A stretch of 62,954 bases of DNA from an uncultured Roseburia sp. (lineage in GTDB: Bacteria > Bacillota > Clostridia > Lachnospirales > Lachnospiraceae), in contig CAKQXQ010000011.1 of assembly GCA_934292805.1 (NCBI GenBank), positions 1-62,954 on the forward strand. Direction: 5' to 3'. A model generated the notes under the pieces. That model ran no database searches and had not been told where the DNA came from. It was given only the letters and a program-made list of their open reading frames with translations. Below are positions 53,661-62,635 of this stretch, piece by piece. Position 1 is the first letter of the stretch; every line of letters begins with the position of its first letter. The position numbers were made by a program, and so were the translations under genes.

Positions 53661-56255
53661 TTAATTCTTGTTACGCTCTACTCTGGCGGTGAGTTTATCG
53701 CCCTCAGTATCGATCAAGATCGTATCTCCTTCACCTACTTCATCTGCAAGGATCAGTTTCGCAGAAAGTGTTTCCACATGCTTCTGCAGGAAACGTTTGA
53801 GTGGTCTTGCACCATAAATCGGATCATATCCATGATCAATAATAAACTGTCTTGCACTGTCGGTAAGTTCTACTGTGATCTCACGATCAGAAAGACGCTT
53901 ATTCAGATCATTCATGAGCAGGGTAATGATGCTGCCGATATTCTCCTTGGTCAGAGGTTTGAACATGATGATCTCATCCAGACGGTTTAAAAATTCCGGT
54001 CTGAAATGACCCTTTAATTCATCCATAACTGCTTTCTCACAGGCAGGATTGATCTCACCATTCTCATCGATTCCCTCTAACAGATGTGCTGAACCAAGGT
54101 TGGATGTCATGATAATGATCGTATTCTTAAAATCAACGGTCCTTCCCTGCGAATCCGTGATACGTCCATCATCAAGCACCTGTAATAATACATTAAATAC
54201 ATCCGGATGTGCTTTTTCCACTTCATCAAACAATACAACAGAATATGGTTTCCTACGTACTGCTTCTGTCAGCTGACCGCCCTCATCATATCCGACATAT
54301 CCTGGAGGTGCTCCGATCAGACGGGACACAGAATATTTCTCCATATACTCACTCATATCGAGACGTACCATGTTGGACTCATCATCAAAAAGACTTGCTG
54401 CAAGTGCCTTTGCAAGCTCTGTTTTACCTACACCGGTTGGTCCTAAGAACAGGAAGGAACCGATTGGCTTGCTCGGATCCTTGATTCCGGCTTTGGAACG
54501 GATGATGGCTTCTGTCACTTTTGTGACACCCTCGTCCTGACCAATCACACGTTTGTGCAGTTCCTCATCCAGATGCAGTGTCTTATTACGCTCACTCTCT
54601 GTTAATTTGGCAACCGGAATACCAGTCCATCTGGAAATGATCCGTGCGATCTCTTCCTCGCTGACATTCTCATGTACCAGTGAAAGGTCTTTATTCTTTA
54701 CAGCATCTTCCTCTGTTTCCAACTGCTTCTGCAGCTGTGGAAGCTTTCCATATTGAAGTTCTGCTGCTTTTTCAAGATCGTAATTCTGCTGGGCAGTTTT
54801 TATATCATTTTTTACCTGTTCTATCTCTTCACGAAGCTTCTGCACTTTTTCAACAGATTTCTTTTCATTCTCCCACTGGACTTTCTTCGTATTAAATTCG
54901 TCACGAAGTTCTGCAAGTTCCTTCTGAAGATCTGCCAGACGTTCCTGACTCAGACGATCTGTCTCTTTTTTAAGAGCCGTCTCTTCGATCTCCATCTGCA
55001 TAATACGACGGTTCAATTCATCCAGCTCTGTCGGCATGGAATCCAGTTCCGTCTTGATAAGAGCACACGCCTCATCCACAAGGTCAATTGCTTTATCCGG
55101 CAGGAAACGGTCGGAAATATAACGGTTTGAAAGCACTGCTGCTGATACCAGTGCAGAATCTGTGATCTTAACGCCATGGAATACTTCATAACGTTCCTTC
55201 AGACCACGGAGAATCGAAATTGTGTCCTCAACCGTTGGCTCATCTACCTGTACCGGCTGGAAACGACGTTCCAGTGCAGCGTCTTTCTCAATATATTCAC
55301 GATACTCATCCAATGTAGTCGCACCGATACAGTGTAACTCACCCCGGGCAAGCATTGGTTTTAACAACTGTCCGGCATCCATTGCTCCGTCTGTCTTACC
55401 TGCTCCGACAATCGTATGCAGCTCATCAATAAACAGAATGATCTGTCCGTTGGAATTTTTGATGTCATCAAGAACTGCTTTTAAACGTTCCTCAAACTCA
55501 CCACGATATTTTGCACCTGCAACAAGTGCACCCATATCCAGTGCGAAGAGTTTCTTATCTTTTAGTCCTTCTGGAACATCTCCACGGACGATCCTCTGTG
55601 CGAGTCCTTCTACAACTGCTGTTTTACCTACACCAGGCTCACCGATCAGAACCGGATTGTTTTTTGTCTTTCTGGAAAGGATACGGACAACGTTACGGAT
55701 CTCTGCATCACGGCCGATCACCGGATCCAGCTTCTGGTTCTTTGCCCTCTCTACCATATCATATCCATATTTTTCCAAAGTGTCATAAGTAGCTTCCGGA
55801 TTATCGGAAACAACTCTCTGATTTCCTCTTACTGTAGAAAGTGCCTGTAAGAATCTCTCACGGGTAATTCCATACTCTTTGAAAATCTCTTTCATTGCCT
55901 TATTCGGATACTTGATCAGACATAAGAATAAATGTTCAACCGAAACATATTCGTCTCCCATTGCTTTTGCCTCATCCTCTGCATGAATAAGCACTTTATT
56001 AAGATCCTGCCCGATAAACACCTGTCCACCGGATACCTTCACGCGGGCTGCCAGATGACGCTCAGCGTTATCCATGAAGTGTTCCTTCTGGATCTCCATT
56101 TTCTCTATTAATTTTGGAATCAGTCCATCCTGCTGTCTTAATAAAGCAACAAGCAAATGTTCCTGTTCGATCTCCTGATTTCCATATTCATAGGCGAGCT
56201 TTTCACAATCGTTAATGGCTTCTACTGATTTTTGTGTAAATTTCTGAATGTTCAT
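53661..56255 (-). CDS. clpB: ClpB disaggregase
   Basis: This 864-residue Hsp100 ATPase works with DnaK to dissolve protein aggregates. The N-domain carries QEHLLVALL and VSVEHLFLCLI. The first AAA+ domain has Walker A GEPGVGKTAVVEG and Walker B LFIDELHTIVGAG. A coiled-coil middle domain (about 410-530) is rich in Glu and Lys. The second AAA+ domain has Walker A GPTGVGKTELAKAL and the sensor TSNLGSAHL. The pore loops are AGAKYRGEFEERL and GAPPGYVGYDEGG. The long middle domain marks ClpB rather than ClpC. It has a CIRCE operator, so HrcA control is likely. Confidence 0.96.
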   Translation of the reverse strand: MNIQKFTQKSVEAINDCEKLAYEYGNQEIEQEHLLVALLRQQDGLIPKLIEKMEIQKEHFMDNAERHLAARVKVSGGQVFIGQDLNKVLIHAEDEAKAMGDEYVSVEHLFLCLIKYPNKAMKEIFKEYGITRERFLQALSTVRGNQRVVSDNPEATYDTLEKYGYDMVERAKNQKLDPVIGRDAEIRNVVRILSRKTKNNPVLIGEPGVGKTAVVEGLAQRIVRGDVPEGLKDKKLFALDMGALVAGAKYRGEFEERLKAVLDDIKNSNGQIILFIDELHTIVGAGKTDGAMDAGQLLKPMLARGELHCIGATTLDEYREYIEKDAALERRFQPVQVDEPTVEDTISILRGLKERYEVFHGVKITDSALVSAAVLSNRYISDRFLPDKAIDLVDEACALIKTELDSMPTELDELNRRIMQMEIEETALKKETDRLSQERLADLQKELAELRDEFNTKKVQWENEKKSVEKVQKLREEIEQVKNDIKTAQQNYDLEKAAELQYGKLPQLQKQLETEEDAVKNKDLSLVHENVSEEEIARIISRWTGIPVAKLTESERNKTLHLDEELHKRVIGQDEGVTKVTEAIIRSKAGIKDPSKPIGSFLFLGPTGVGKTELAKALAASLFDDESNMVRLDMSEYMEKYSVSRLIGAPPGYVGYDEGGQLTEAVRRKPYSVVLFDEVEKAHPDVFNVLLQVLDDGRITDSQGRTVDFKNTIIIMTSNLGSAHLLEGIDENGEINPACEKAVMDELKGHFRPEFLNRLDEIIMFKPLTKENIGSIITLLMNDLNKRLSDREITVELTDSARQFIIDHGYDPIYGARPLKRFLQKHVETLSAKLILADEVGEGDTILIDTEGDKLTARVERNKN

Positions 56256-56346
56256 ACGCTTACCTCCTCTTGTTCCTTACTGGTTACATCTATCTGAAAA
56301 AGATCCGCCTTCTGTTCTTACACATTGGTTTCTCTTTACAAATTTT

Positions 56347-56375
56347 GTTATATCACCAGTTGTTAGCACTGTCAA
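56347..56375 (-). promoter_or_regulatory. Sigma-A promoter of clpB
   Basis: On the minus strand TTGACA (56370-56375) and TATAAC (56347-56352) are 17 bases apart. The -35 element overlaps the CIRCE spacer. Confidence 0.75.
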
Positions 56376-56389
56376 GAGGTGAGTGCTAA
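56363..56389. promoter_or_regulatory. CIRCE operator (HrcA site) before clpB
   Basis: TTAGCACTG-N9-GAGTGCTAA matches the CIRCE consensus TTAGCACTC-N9-GAGTGCTAA with one change. It overlaps the -35 element, so HrcA would block RNA polymerase. Confidence 0.92.
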
Positions 56390-56447
56390 TTATTTTATGA
56401 AAATTTTGTGAATTCCTGTATTTACAAATAATTGTCTGTTTTCTTTT

Positions 56448-57185
56448 TTATGACCGGTTCATCTCATCTCTCATTTTTCTCAGGATTTTCTTCTCCATCC
56501 GGCTCACCTGCACCTGTGTCACTGACAGAATTTTTGCCACGTCACATTGTGTCTTATTCTCGTAATATCTTAACCGGATGAGTTTTTTCTCTGTCTCATC
56601 CAGAGAATCTAAAAGCTGCCCGACCAGCAGTTCATTTAAAACGGTTTCTGTTTCCGGCATGCCATCTTCTCCTGTTTTATTTTTAATCTGATCGATCAAT
56701 AGCATTTCCTCACCGTCACTTCCGGCAACCGGCTGATAAATAGACTCTACCCTATAATTTGCTTCAAGTGCCATTATGATCTCCTCCCTGGAAAGCTCTG
56801 TGATCACCGCGATTTCCATCAGTGTCGGTTCTCTTCCGAGCTCTTTTGTAAGCATTTCTTTTGCCTTCCCTATTTTGTATCCATTCTCCTTAAGGCTTCT
56901 GCTGACTTTTACCATGCCGTCATCTCTTAAAAAACGACGGATCTCTCCCATGATCAATGGTACTGCATAAGTTGAAAATGCAAGATTTAATGACAGGTCA
57001 AAATGACTGACTGCTTTGATCAGCCCGATGCATCCTACCTGAAAAAGTTCTTCTCTGTCGTGTCCTCTCTGCTCAAATCTCCGAACGATCGCATGAACCA
57101 GTCCAAGGTTATCAGAAATAACTTTGTCCCTGGCTTTTTTATCCCCATCCTGTGCCTGTCTGATCAGTTCTGCCTGATATGTCAT
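56448..57185 (-). CDS. sigF: Sporulation sigma factor SigF
   Basis: This 245-residue factor is the first forespore-specific sigma. Region 2 reads DREELFQVGCIGLIKAVSHF and NLAFSTYAVPLIMGEIRRFL; region 3 follows RDDGMVKVSRSLKE; region 4 has LIRLRYYENKTQCDVAKILS and VTQVQVSRMEKKIL. The gene starts three bases after spoIIAB and ends the spoIIA operon. Sequence alone separates SigF from SigG poorly; the operon decides it. Confidence 0.93.
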   Translation of the reverse strand: MTYQAELIRQAQDGDKKARDKVISDNLGLVHAIVRRFEQRGHDREELFQVGCIGLIKAVSHFDLSLNLAFSTYAVPLIMGEIRRFLRDDGMVKVSRSLKENGYKIGKAKEMLTKELGREPTLMEIAVITELSREEIIMALEANYRVESIYQPVAGSDGEEMLLIDQIKNKTGEDGMPETETVLNELLVGQLLDSLDETEKKLIRLRYYENKTQCDVAKILSVTQVQVSRMEKKILRKMRDEMNRS

Positions 57186-57188
57186 AGG

Positions 57189-57623
57189 CTAGACTTCCTT
57201 TGATCCTATTTTCTTCGTCATATGTACGCTTGTCCCCTGTCCCGGAGCTGATTCGACTTCCAGTTTATCCATAAACGCTTCCATAAAGGAAAATCCCATT
57301 CCGGAACGCTCTAACTCAGGTTTTGTCGTATAGAATGGTTCCATTGCCTTTTTTACATCACAGATTCCAATTCCTTTATCAGATACAGTGATCTCAACTT
57401 CCTGTCCGCAGATTTTACATAGCACTTCAACCTTTTGCTCCGGGCTTTGATATCCGTGTATGATCGCGTTGGTAACTGCTTCAGAAACTGCCGTCTTTAT
57501 ATCAGCGATCTCATCCAATGTGGGATTTAATTCTGCCACAAAAGCCGTGACCGCCATTCTCGCAAAGCTCTCATTTACTGATCTTGCGTCAAAAATTATT
57601 TTCATTTCATTCCTGTTTGCCAT
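57189..57623 (-). CDS. spoIIAB: Anti-sigma F factor SpoIIAB
   Basis: This 144-residue serine kinase and anti-sigma factor holds SigF inactive and phosphorylates SpoIIAA. The GHKL ATPase motifs are plain: N-box AVSEAVTNAIIHGY, G1 DKGIGI and G2 RSGMGFSFMEAFMD. GGAGG is six bases before the ATG. It sits between spoIIAA and sigF. Confidence 0.95.
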   Translation of the reverse strand: MANRNEMKIIFDARSVNESFARMAVTAFVAELNPTLDEIADIKTAVSEAVTNAIIHGYQSPEQKVEVLCKICGQEVEITVSDKGIGICDVKKAMEPFYTTKPELERSGMGFSFMEAFMDKLEVESAPGQGTSVHMTKKIGSKEV

Positions 57624-57650
57624 ACATCCTCCTCTTCTTTGCCTGTTTTC

Positions 57651-57959
57651 TTATGCCTCTATCCGGATAATTTTTTTCAGTCCGGATGCTGAAAAAATTT
57701 TATCAATCCTCGCATTCAGATGGCAGGCTGCCACATCACCGCCTGAAAAGTTCATATTACGGTATCTCCCGATCAGAACACCGATCCCTGAGCTGTCCAT
57801 AAACTCTGTGTCCGTAAAGTCAAATATCAAATGTCTCACATGATACATACTGATCAACAGGTCTGTCTGTGCCCTTAACATTCCTGCCTGATGATGATCC
57901 ACTTCTTTTGGCATATAAATGATCAGACTCCCTGTTTCCCTGATATATACACTGTCCAT
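57651..57959 (-). CDS. spoIIAA: Anti-sigma F factor antagonist SpoIIAA
   Basis: This 102-residue STAS-domain protein releases SigF by binding SpoIIAB when unphosphorylated. The phospho-site Ser is in FMDSSGIGVLIGRY. I use the ATG at 57959 because GGGAGGGG lies directly upstream; an earlier ATG six codons before has no site. It is the first gene of spoIIAA-spoIIAB-sigF. I did not find a convincing sigma-H promoter in the 200 bases upstream. Confidence 0.94.
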   Translation of the reverse strand: MDSVYIRETGSLIIYMPKEVDHHQAGMLRAQTDLLISMYHVRHLIFDFTDTEFMDSSGIGVLIGRYRNMNFSGGDVAACHLNARIDKIFSASGLKKIIRIEA

Positions 57960-58090
57960 ATTTCCCCTCCCATGCAATAATTATGTAAACCTTTTTCGTG
58001 CTTACCAAACCTGGCTCCCGGATATTTTTTTCAATTCCTTCCGATACCAGAATTTCCGATTTACAGCCTTAATTAACGAATCCCACAAAA

Positions 58091-58150
58091 AAAAGAAGCT
58101 GTACAAAAGTTCACAGACAATGCTGCTTTTCTTTCGTACAACTTCTTTTC
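58091..58150 (-). terminator. Terminator after the zinc-ribbon TPR gene
   Basis: AGAAGCTGTAC pairs with GTACAACTTCT with one mismatch, around a long loop. On the minus strand it is followed by a U-rich stretch. It lies between the TPR gene and spoIIAA. Confidence 0.7.
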
Positions 58151-58168
58151 TGTTATTTCTGGCTCATG

Positions 58169-59533
58169 TTATTCCTGACCCAGATAATTTTTTGCGTTAT
58201 TTGCGCGTTCTGTATTTGGATATAATTCGATGACTTTCTCATAATAAGGCTTTGCACTCTCCATATCATTATTCTTACGATAAGACTGTGCAAGATAGTA
58301 AATAGCATTACCATTCTCATAAGACTCGTCCATCTCCGTCACTTTCTTCAATGCTTCGATCGCATCTGCATACTTTCCTGAAGAATATGCATTATATCCA
58401 TCTGTATAAAGTGTCTGAATATATTCTGCATTCAACGAAGTATTCATCTCATCATAGATTGCTTTTGCTTCTTCGGAAAGATCGTCCTGTTTTACATTGG
58501 CAAGTGCTTCACCTGCTGCCTGTACATCGTTCTTTCCATATGCCTCATACGCTGCCAGTAACTGCTCATAGCTGGTGATCTTTCCATTGGAGGATTCCTC
58601 GCTCGTTTTGGCATCCGTGATCTGAGCTGTCAGATCATCCACCTGCTTCTGCAGGCTTGTGATCGTATTGTTCTTAGTAGAGATCGTATTATTCGCTTCC
58701 AGGATTTCTGCTTTTGCATTGTTCTGGATCACTCTTTTGGCACCCGGAACGATCAGAAAACAGGTGATTGCAATTCCGATCACGATTCCGATGATCATAT
58801 TGACGATCGTACCTATTGCCGAATCATCTTTCAGGTACTTTGGCTGGATGATCGTTTCATTTCCACTCTGATAAGAAATAAGTTCATCATTGGCAGACTT
58901 CTTATTCGGATTCTGCTGTCTGAGTCCGGCGTTCGCTTCTTTCAGATAACGAAGTGTCACTGTATTGTTCACATCGATCTTTCCTGCATTGCGGAGAGAT
59001 TTCTTCGCCAGATCATAACGTTCTTCCTGAATATATAAAAGTGCAAGAAGCTGATGTCCTCTTACAAGCTTTGGATTCAGATTCAGTACCTTCTTCAACT
59101 GAATGATCGCAAGATCTCTGCTGTTCTGCTTGCAGTACATCAATGCCTGATTGTACTTCTTGATCGTCTGATTCACAGCATCAAGCCTTGTCTTATTATT
59201 CTGAATATCATCCAGATATCCACTTGCCAGGTTATCCTTTGGCTGATAGCTCTTACTGATCACCCATTCTGTCAGTGCTTCTACTGTCTCACCCATTTCA
59301 TAGTAGACAAGTCCCAACAGATTTCTCGCATCGATATTTAATTTATTAAAACGAAGACTTATCTTAAGGCTCTCGATTGCTCCTGACAGGTCTCTTACAC
59401 CTGCCTTCTGTAAAGCATCATTATAATACGCATTCGATGCCATCTTTATCTTCTTGTATAGTCTCACATCTGCTCCGCATTCCGGGCATTTGTCTTCTTT
59501 TCCAAGTTCTGCTCCGCAGTTATAACAATTCAT
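58169..59533 (-). CDS. Zinc-ribbon membrane protein with TPR repeats
   Basis: This 454-residue protein starts with a zinc ribbon (CYNCGAELGKEDKCPECG). Cytoplasmic TPR repeats follow (about 35-205), then one membrane helix near residue 245 (IGTIVNMIIGIVIGIAITCF), a coiled coil (about 275-310) and extracellular TPR repeats to the end. So it has repeats on both sides of the membrane. The role is unknown; scaffolding of a cell-envelope complex is a reasonable guess. It follows a 46-aa ORF by 24 bases and is probably co-transcribed with it. Confidence 0.8.
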   Translation of the reverse strand: MNCYNCGAELGKEDKCPECGADVRLYKKIKMASNAYYNDALQKAGVRDLSGAIESLKISLRFNKLNIDARNLLGLVYYEMGETVEALTEWVISKSYQPKDNLASGYLDDIQNNKTRLDAVNQTIKKYNQALMYCKQNSRDLAIIQLKKVLNLNPKLVRGHQLLALLYIQEERYDLAKKSLRNAGKIDVNNTVTLRYLKEANAGLRQQNPNKKSANDELISYQSGNETIIQPKYLKDDSAIGTIVNMIIGIVIGIAITCFLIVPGAKRVIQNNAKAEILEANNTISTKNNTITSLQKQVDDLTAQITDAKTSEESSNGKITSYEQLLAAYEAYGKNDVQAAGEALANVKQDDLSEEAKAIYDEMNTSLNAEYIQTLYTDGYNAYSSGKYADAIEALKKVTEMDESYENGNAIYYLAQSYRKNNDMESAKPYYEKVIELYPNTERANNAKNYLGQE

Positions 59534-59557
59534 TCAAAACCTCTTTCATTCCTACCG

Positions 59558-59698
59558 CTAGTTCTGCTTTAATTCCTGCAGCATTTCCTGCAATACATCT
59601 GTCATATCCGTAAGTTCTCTATTGTAAATTGCCTGCTCAGCTTCTTCTACCTCAAGGCTTGGCTTGAAATTCTTTAATTCTTCCTCAAAATTAATCAT
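59558..59698 (-). CDS. Small hypothetical protein (46 aa) upstream of the TPR gene
   Basis: I recognise no family. The peptide starts MINFEEELKNFKPSLEVEEA and continues as an acidic amphipathic helix (YNRELTDMTDVLQEMLQELK). A GAGAGAGGATTGAGAG site precedes the ATG at 59698. It is 24 bases from the TPR gene, so a joint role is likely. Confidence 0.6.
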   Translation of the reverse strand: MINFEEELKNFKPSLEVEEAEQAIYNRELTDMTDVLQEMLQELKQN

Positions 59699-59832
59699 AC
59701 TCTCAATCCTCTCTCTCTGTGTTCTTTTGATTATAATATACCACCAGATGAGATTCAACGCTATTTTCTTAAAATTCTATGAATTCTACTGATTTTTAAC
59801 CGACAAATTTTGCTAAAAACTTTAATTTAAAG

Positions 59833-59915
59833 CATAGCTGACACCAAAAATACTGATACAAATTTGCTATTACTCGCTACCTAAAGAGTTGGGAGTCTTC
59901 TCGACTGAGATAAAA
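59833..59915 (-). repeat. Degenerate copy of the structured repeat family
   Basis: Read on the minus strand it has TTTATCTCAGTCG and GACTCCCA like the fourth stem of copy B, then a CAAATTTG block and GTGTCAGCT near the end. On the plus strand it shares the 16-mer ACAAATTTGCTATTAC with 18111-18126. The first half of the element is absent. It fills most of the gap between the 46-aa ORF and valS. Confidence 0.5.
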
Positions 59916-59919
59916 ACTT

Positions 59920-59948
59920 CAGACCCGGGCCTATAAAACCCGGGTCTG
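59920..59948 (-). terminator. Terminator after valS
   Basis: CAGACCCGGG (59920-59929) pairs with CCCGGGTCTG (59939-59948). On the minus strand AAGTTTTTATC follows. Confidence 0.85.
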
Positions 59949-59965
59949 TCTGGTATACAATGTTT

Positions 59966-62611
59966 TTATTTCATCTGTGCAAGACGTTCTTTTACCTGAG
60001 CCATCATCTGTTCATAGCCTGCAAGTTTTTCTTTTTCTTCCTGGACTTTTGATTCCGGAGCTTTGCTTAAGAACTTCTCATTGGAAAGCATTCCTTTGGA
60101 ACGTGCAAGTTCTTTTTCGAGACGTGCCTGTTCTTTTTGGAGACGTTCTTTTTCTTTTTCAAAATCTACCAGATCTTCCAGTGGAAGGTACAGTGTTGCA
60201 CCAGGGATCACAACAGAAACAGCATCTTCTTCAATTCCTGCTTTATCTACCTGGACAGCGATCTCGCTTGCACCTGCAAGGTTTCCGTAAACTTCTTTAT
60301 TTGCTTCAAAGGTATCCCTGATCTTTGCATCTTCAGATACGATGAAGATTTTTGCTTTTCTTGATGGTGGAACATCCATCTCTGTGCGGAGGTTACGGAC
60401 ACCTTTTACAAGATCTTTGCAATGCTCAACCATTTCTTCTTCAGCTGGGAAGTTCCATTCTTCTTTGTATTCAGGCCATTTTGCAAGCATAATGGTATCT
60501 TCTTCCGGATGCAGTGTGCAGAAAATCTCCTCTGTGATAAATGGCATAAACGGATGTAACAGCTTAAGTGCCTCTGTCAATACTGTTTTTAATGTCCAGA
60601 ATGCTGCATTTGCAGAAGCCGGATCATTCTCTTTGTTATAAGTGCGGACTTTTGCGATCTCGATATACCAGTCACAGAATTCGTCCCAGATAAAGTCATA
60701 AACCTTCTGGACTGCGATACCCATCTCGTATTTGTCCATGTTCTCTGTCACGTCTTTTGCGAGAGTGTTTACTCTGGATAAAATCCATTTATCTGCTGCT
60801 TTTAACTCAAAAAGAGCCGGTGTTTTGATCTCTGCACCTTCCAAATTCATCATAATGAAACGGGATGCATTCCATACTTTATTGGCAAAGTTTCTGGAAG
60901 ATTCTACTCTCTCCCAGTAGAAACGCATATCGTTACCCGGTGCATTACCTGTGATCAGTGTCAGACGGAGTGCATCTGCACCGTATTTATCGATCACCTC
61001 TAATGGATCGATACCATTTCCAAGAGACTTACTCATCTTACGTCCCTGGGAATCGCGTACCAGACCATGGAATAATACAGTGTGGAATGGAGCCTTGCCC
61101 ATCTGCTCATAACCAGAGAAGATCATACGGATTACCCAGAAGAAAATGATATCATATCCGGTTACTAAAACATCATTCGGATAGAAGTAATCTAAATCTT
61201 CTGTTTTTTCCGGCCAGCCAAGTGTGGAGAATGGCCATAATGCAGAGGAGAACCATGTATCTAATGTATCCGGATCCTGAGTCATATGAGTGCATCCACA
61301 TTTTGGGCACTTGTGAGGTGCTTCTTTGGAAACAACCATCTCACCGCACTCATCACAGTAGTATGCCGGGATTCTGTGTCCCCACCATAACTGTCTGGAA
61401 ATACACCAGTCACGGATGTTATCTGTCCAGTTGAAGTATGTCTTCTCCATACGTTTTGGAAGTAACTGGATCTCTCCGTTCTTAACGCCTTCAACAGCCG
61501 GTTTGATCATCTCATCCATCTTAACGAACCACTGCTGTTTGATCATCGGCTCAACCGTTGTGCCACAGCGGTCATGTGTACCTACATTGTGGGAATGAGG
61601 AACAACTTTTACCAAAAGTCCTGCATCTTCAAGATCTTTTACAAGTGCTTTTCTGCACTCATAACGATCCATGCCTTCGTATTTTCCGGCTAATTTATTC
61701 ATTGTTGCATCATCATTGATCACAACGATTTCTTCTAAGTTATGACGTTTTCCGACTTCAAAGTCGTTCGGGTCATGTGCAGGTGTGATCTTTACGCATC
61801 CAGTTCCGAATTCCTTATCAACATATGGATCTGCGATCACAGGGATCTCTCGGTCTGTCATTGGGAGCTTTAACATCTTTCCAACGATGTCTTTGTATCT
61901 CTCATCATCCGGATTCACAGCAACTGCAGTATCTCCGAATAAAGTCTCCGGTCTTGTTGTTGCGATCTCAACGAATCTTCCTTCCTCGCCAACTACCGGA
62001 TAGTTGATGTGCCAGAAGAATCCGTCCTGTTCTTCATGCTCTACCTCTGCATCGGAAATAGATGTCTTACATACCGGGCACCAGTTTACGATACGGGAAC
62101 CTTTGTAGATATATCCTTTTTCGTATAATTTAATGAAAACTTCCTGTACAGCATCAGAACAGCCTTTGTCCATGGTAAAACGTTCTCTCTGCCAGTCAGC
62201 AGAAGAACCCAGTTTCTTTAACTGATTGATGATACGGCTTCCGTATTCTTCTCTCCATTCCCAGCATTTCTCTAAGAAACCTTCTCTTCCGAGATCTGCC
62301 TTGTCAATTCCTTTTTCTTTTAAAGACTGGATTACTTTTACTTCTGTTGCAATCGAAGCATGGTCTGTTCCAGGCTGCCATAATGCATTGTATCCCTGCA
62401 TTCTCTTGTAGCGGATCAGAATATCCTGCATGGTGTTGTCTAATGCGTGTCCCATGTGAAGCTGTCCTGTAATGTTTGGTGGAGGCATCACAATGGTAAA
62501 TGGTTTCTTGCTGCGGTCTGCTTCTGCATGGAAGTAACCGTTATCTTCCCATTTTTTATAGAGGCGTCCTTCAATGCCCTTCGGGTCATAGGTTTTTGCT
62601 AATTCCTTCAT
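59966..62611 (-). CDS. valS: Valyl-tRNA synthetase
   Basis: This 881-residue class I synthetase has the HIGH-type motif PPPNITGQLHMGHALDNT and the KMSKS motif GRKMSKSLGNGIDPL. A zinc-like cysteine set lies in CDECGEMVVSKEAPHKCPKC, inserted near the catalytic core. The editing domain lies between (TTRPETLFGDTAVAVNP). A C-terminal coiled coil (about 815-880) is typical of ValS. The start at 62611 has GAAAGGAAAGAG upstream. A longer frame by 14 codons would begin in the T-box terminator. Control is by the T-box leader just upstream. Confidence 0.97.
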   Translation of the reverse strand: MKELAKTYDPKGIEGRLYKKWEDNGYFHAEADRSKKPFTIVMPPPNITGQLHMGHALDNTMQDILIRYKRMQGYNALWQPGTDHASIATEVKVIQSLKEKGIDKADLGREGFLEKCWEWREEYGSRIINQLKKLGSSADWQRERFTMDKGCSDAVQEVFIKLYEKGYIYKGSRIVNWCPVCKTSISDAEVEHEEQDGFFWHINYPVVGEEGRFVEIATTRPETLFGDTAVAVNPDDERYKDIVGKMLKLPMTDREIPVIADPYVDKEFGTGCVKITPAHDPNDFEVGKRHNLEEIVVINDDATMNKLAGKYEGMDRYECRKALVKDLEDAGLLVKVVPHSHNVGTHDRCGTTVEPMIKQQWFVKMDEMIKPAVEGVKNGEIQLLPKRMEKTYFNWTDNIRDWCISRQLWWGHRIPAYYCDECGEMVVSKEAPHKCPKCGCTHMTQDPDTLDTWFSSALWPFSTLGWPEKTEDLDYFYPNDVLVTGYDIIFFWVIRMIFSGYEQMGKAPFHTVLFHGLVRDSQGRKMSKSLGNGIDPLEVIDKYGADALRLTLITGNAPGNDMRFYWERVESSRNFANKVWNASRFIMMNLEGAEIKTPALFELKAADKWILSRVNTLAKDVTENMDKYEMGIAVQKVYDFIWDEFCDWYIEIAKVRTYNKENDPASANAAFWTLKTVLTEALKLLHPFMPFITEEIFCTLHPEEDTIMLAKWPEYKEEWNFPAEEEMVEHCKDLVKGVRNLRTEMDVPPSRKAKIFIVSEDAKIRDTFEANKEVYGNLAGASEIAVQVDKAGIEEDAVSVVIPGATLYLPLEDLVDFEKEKERLQKEQARLEKELARSKGMLSNEKFLSKAPESKVQEEKEKLAGYEQMMAQVKERLAQMK

Positions 62612-62635
62612 TTGTCTCTTTCCTTTCTTTGTAAA

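Noticed and set aside
55222..55788. 188-residue Ser-rich frame antisense to clpB
   Set aside because: It is the reverse of a conserved clpB segment with no independent signals.
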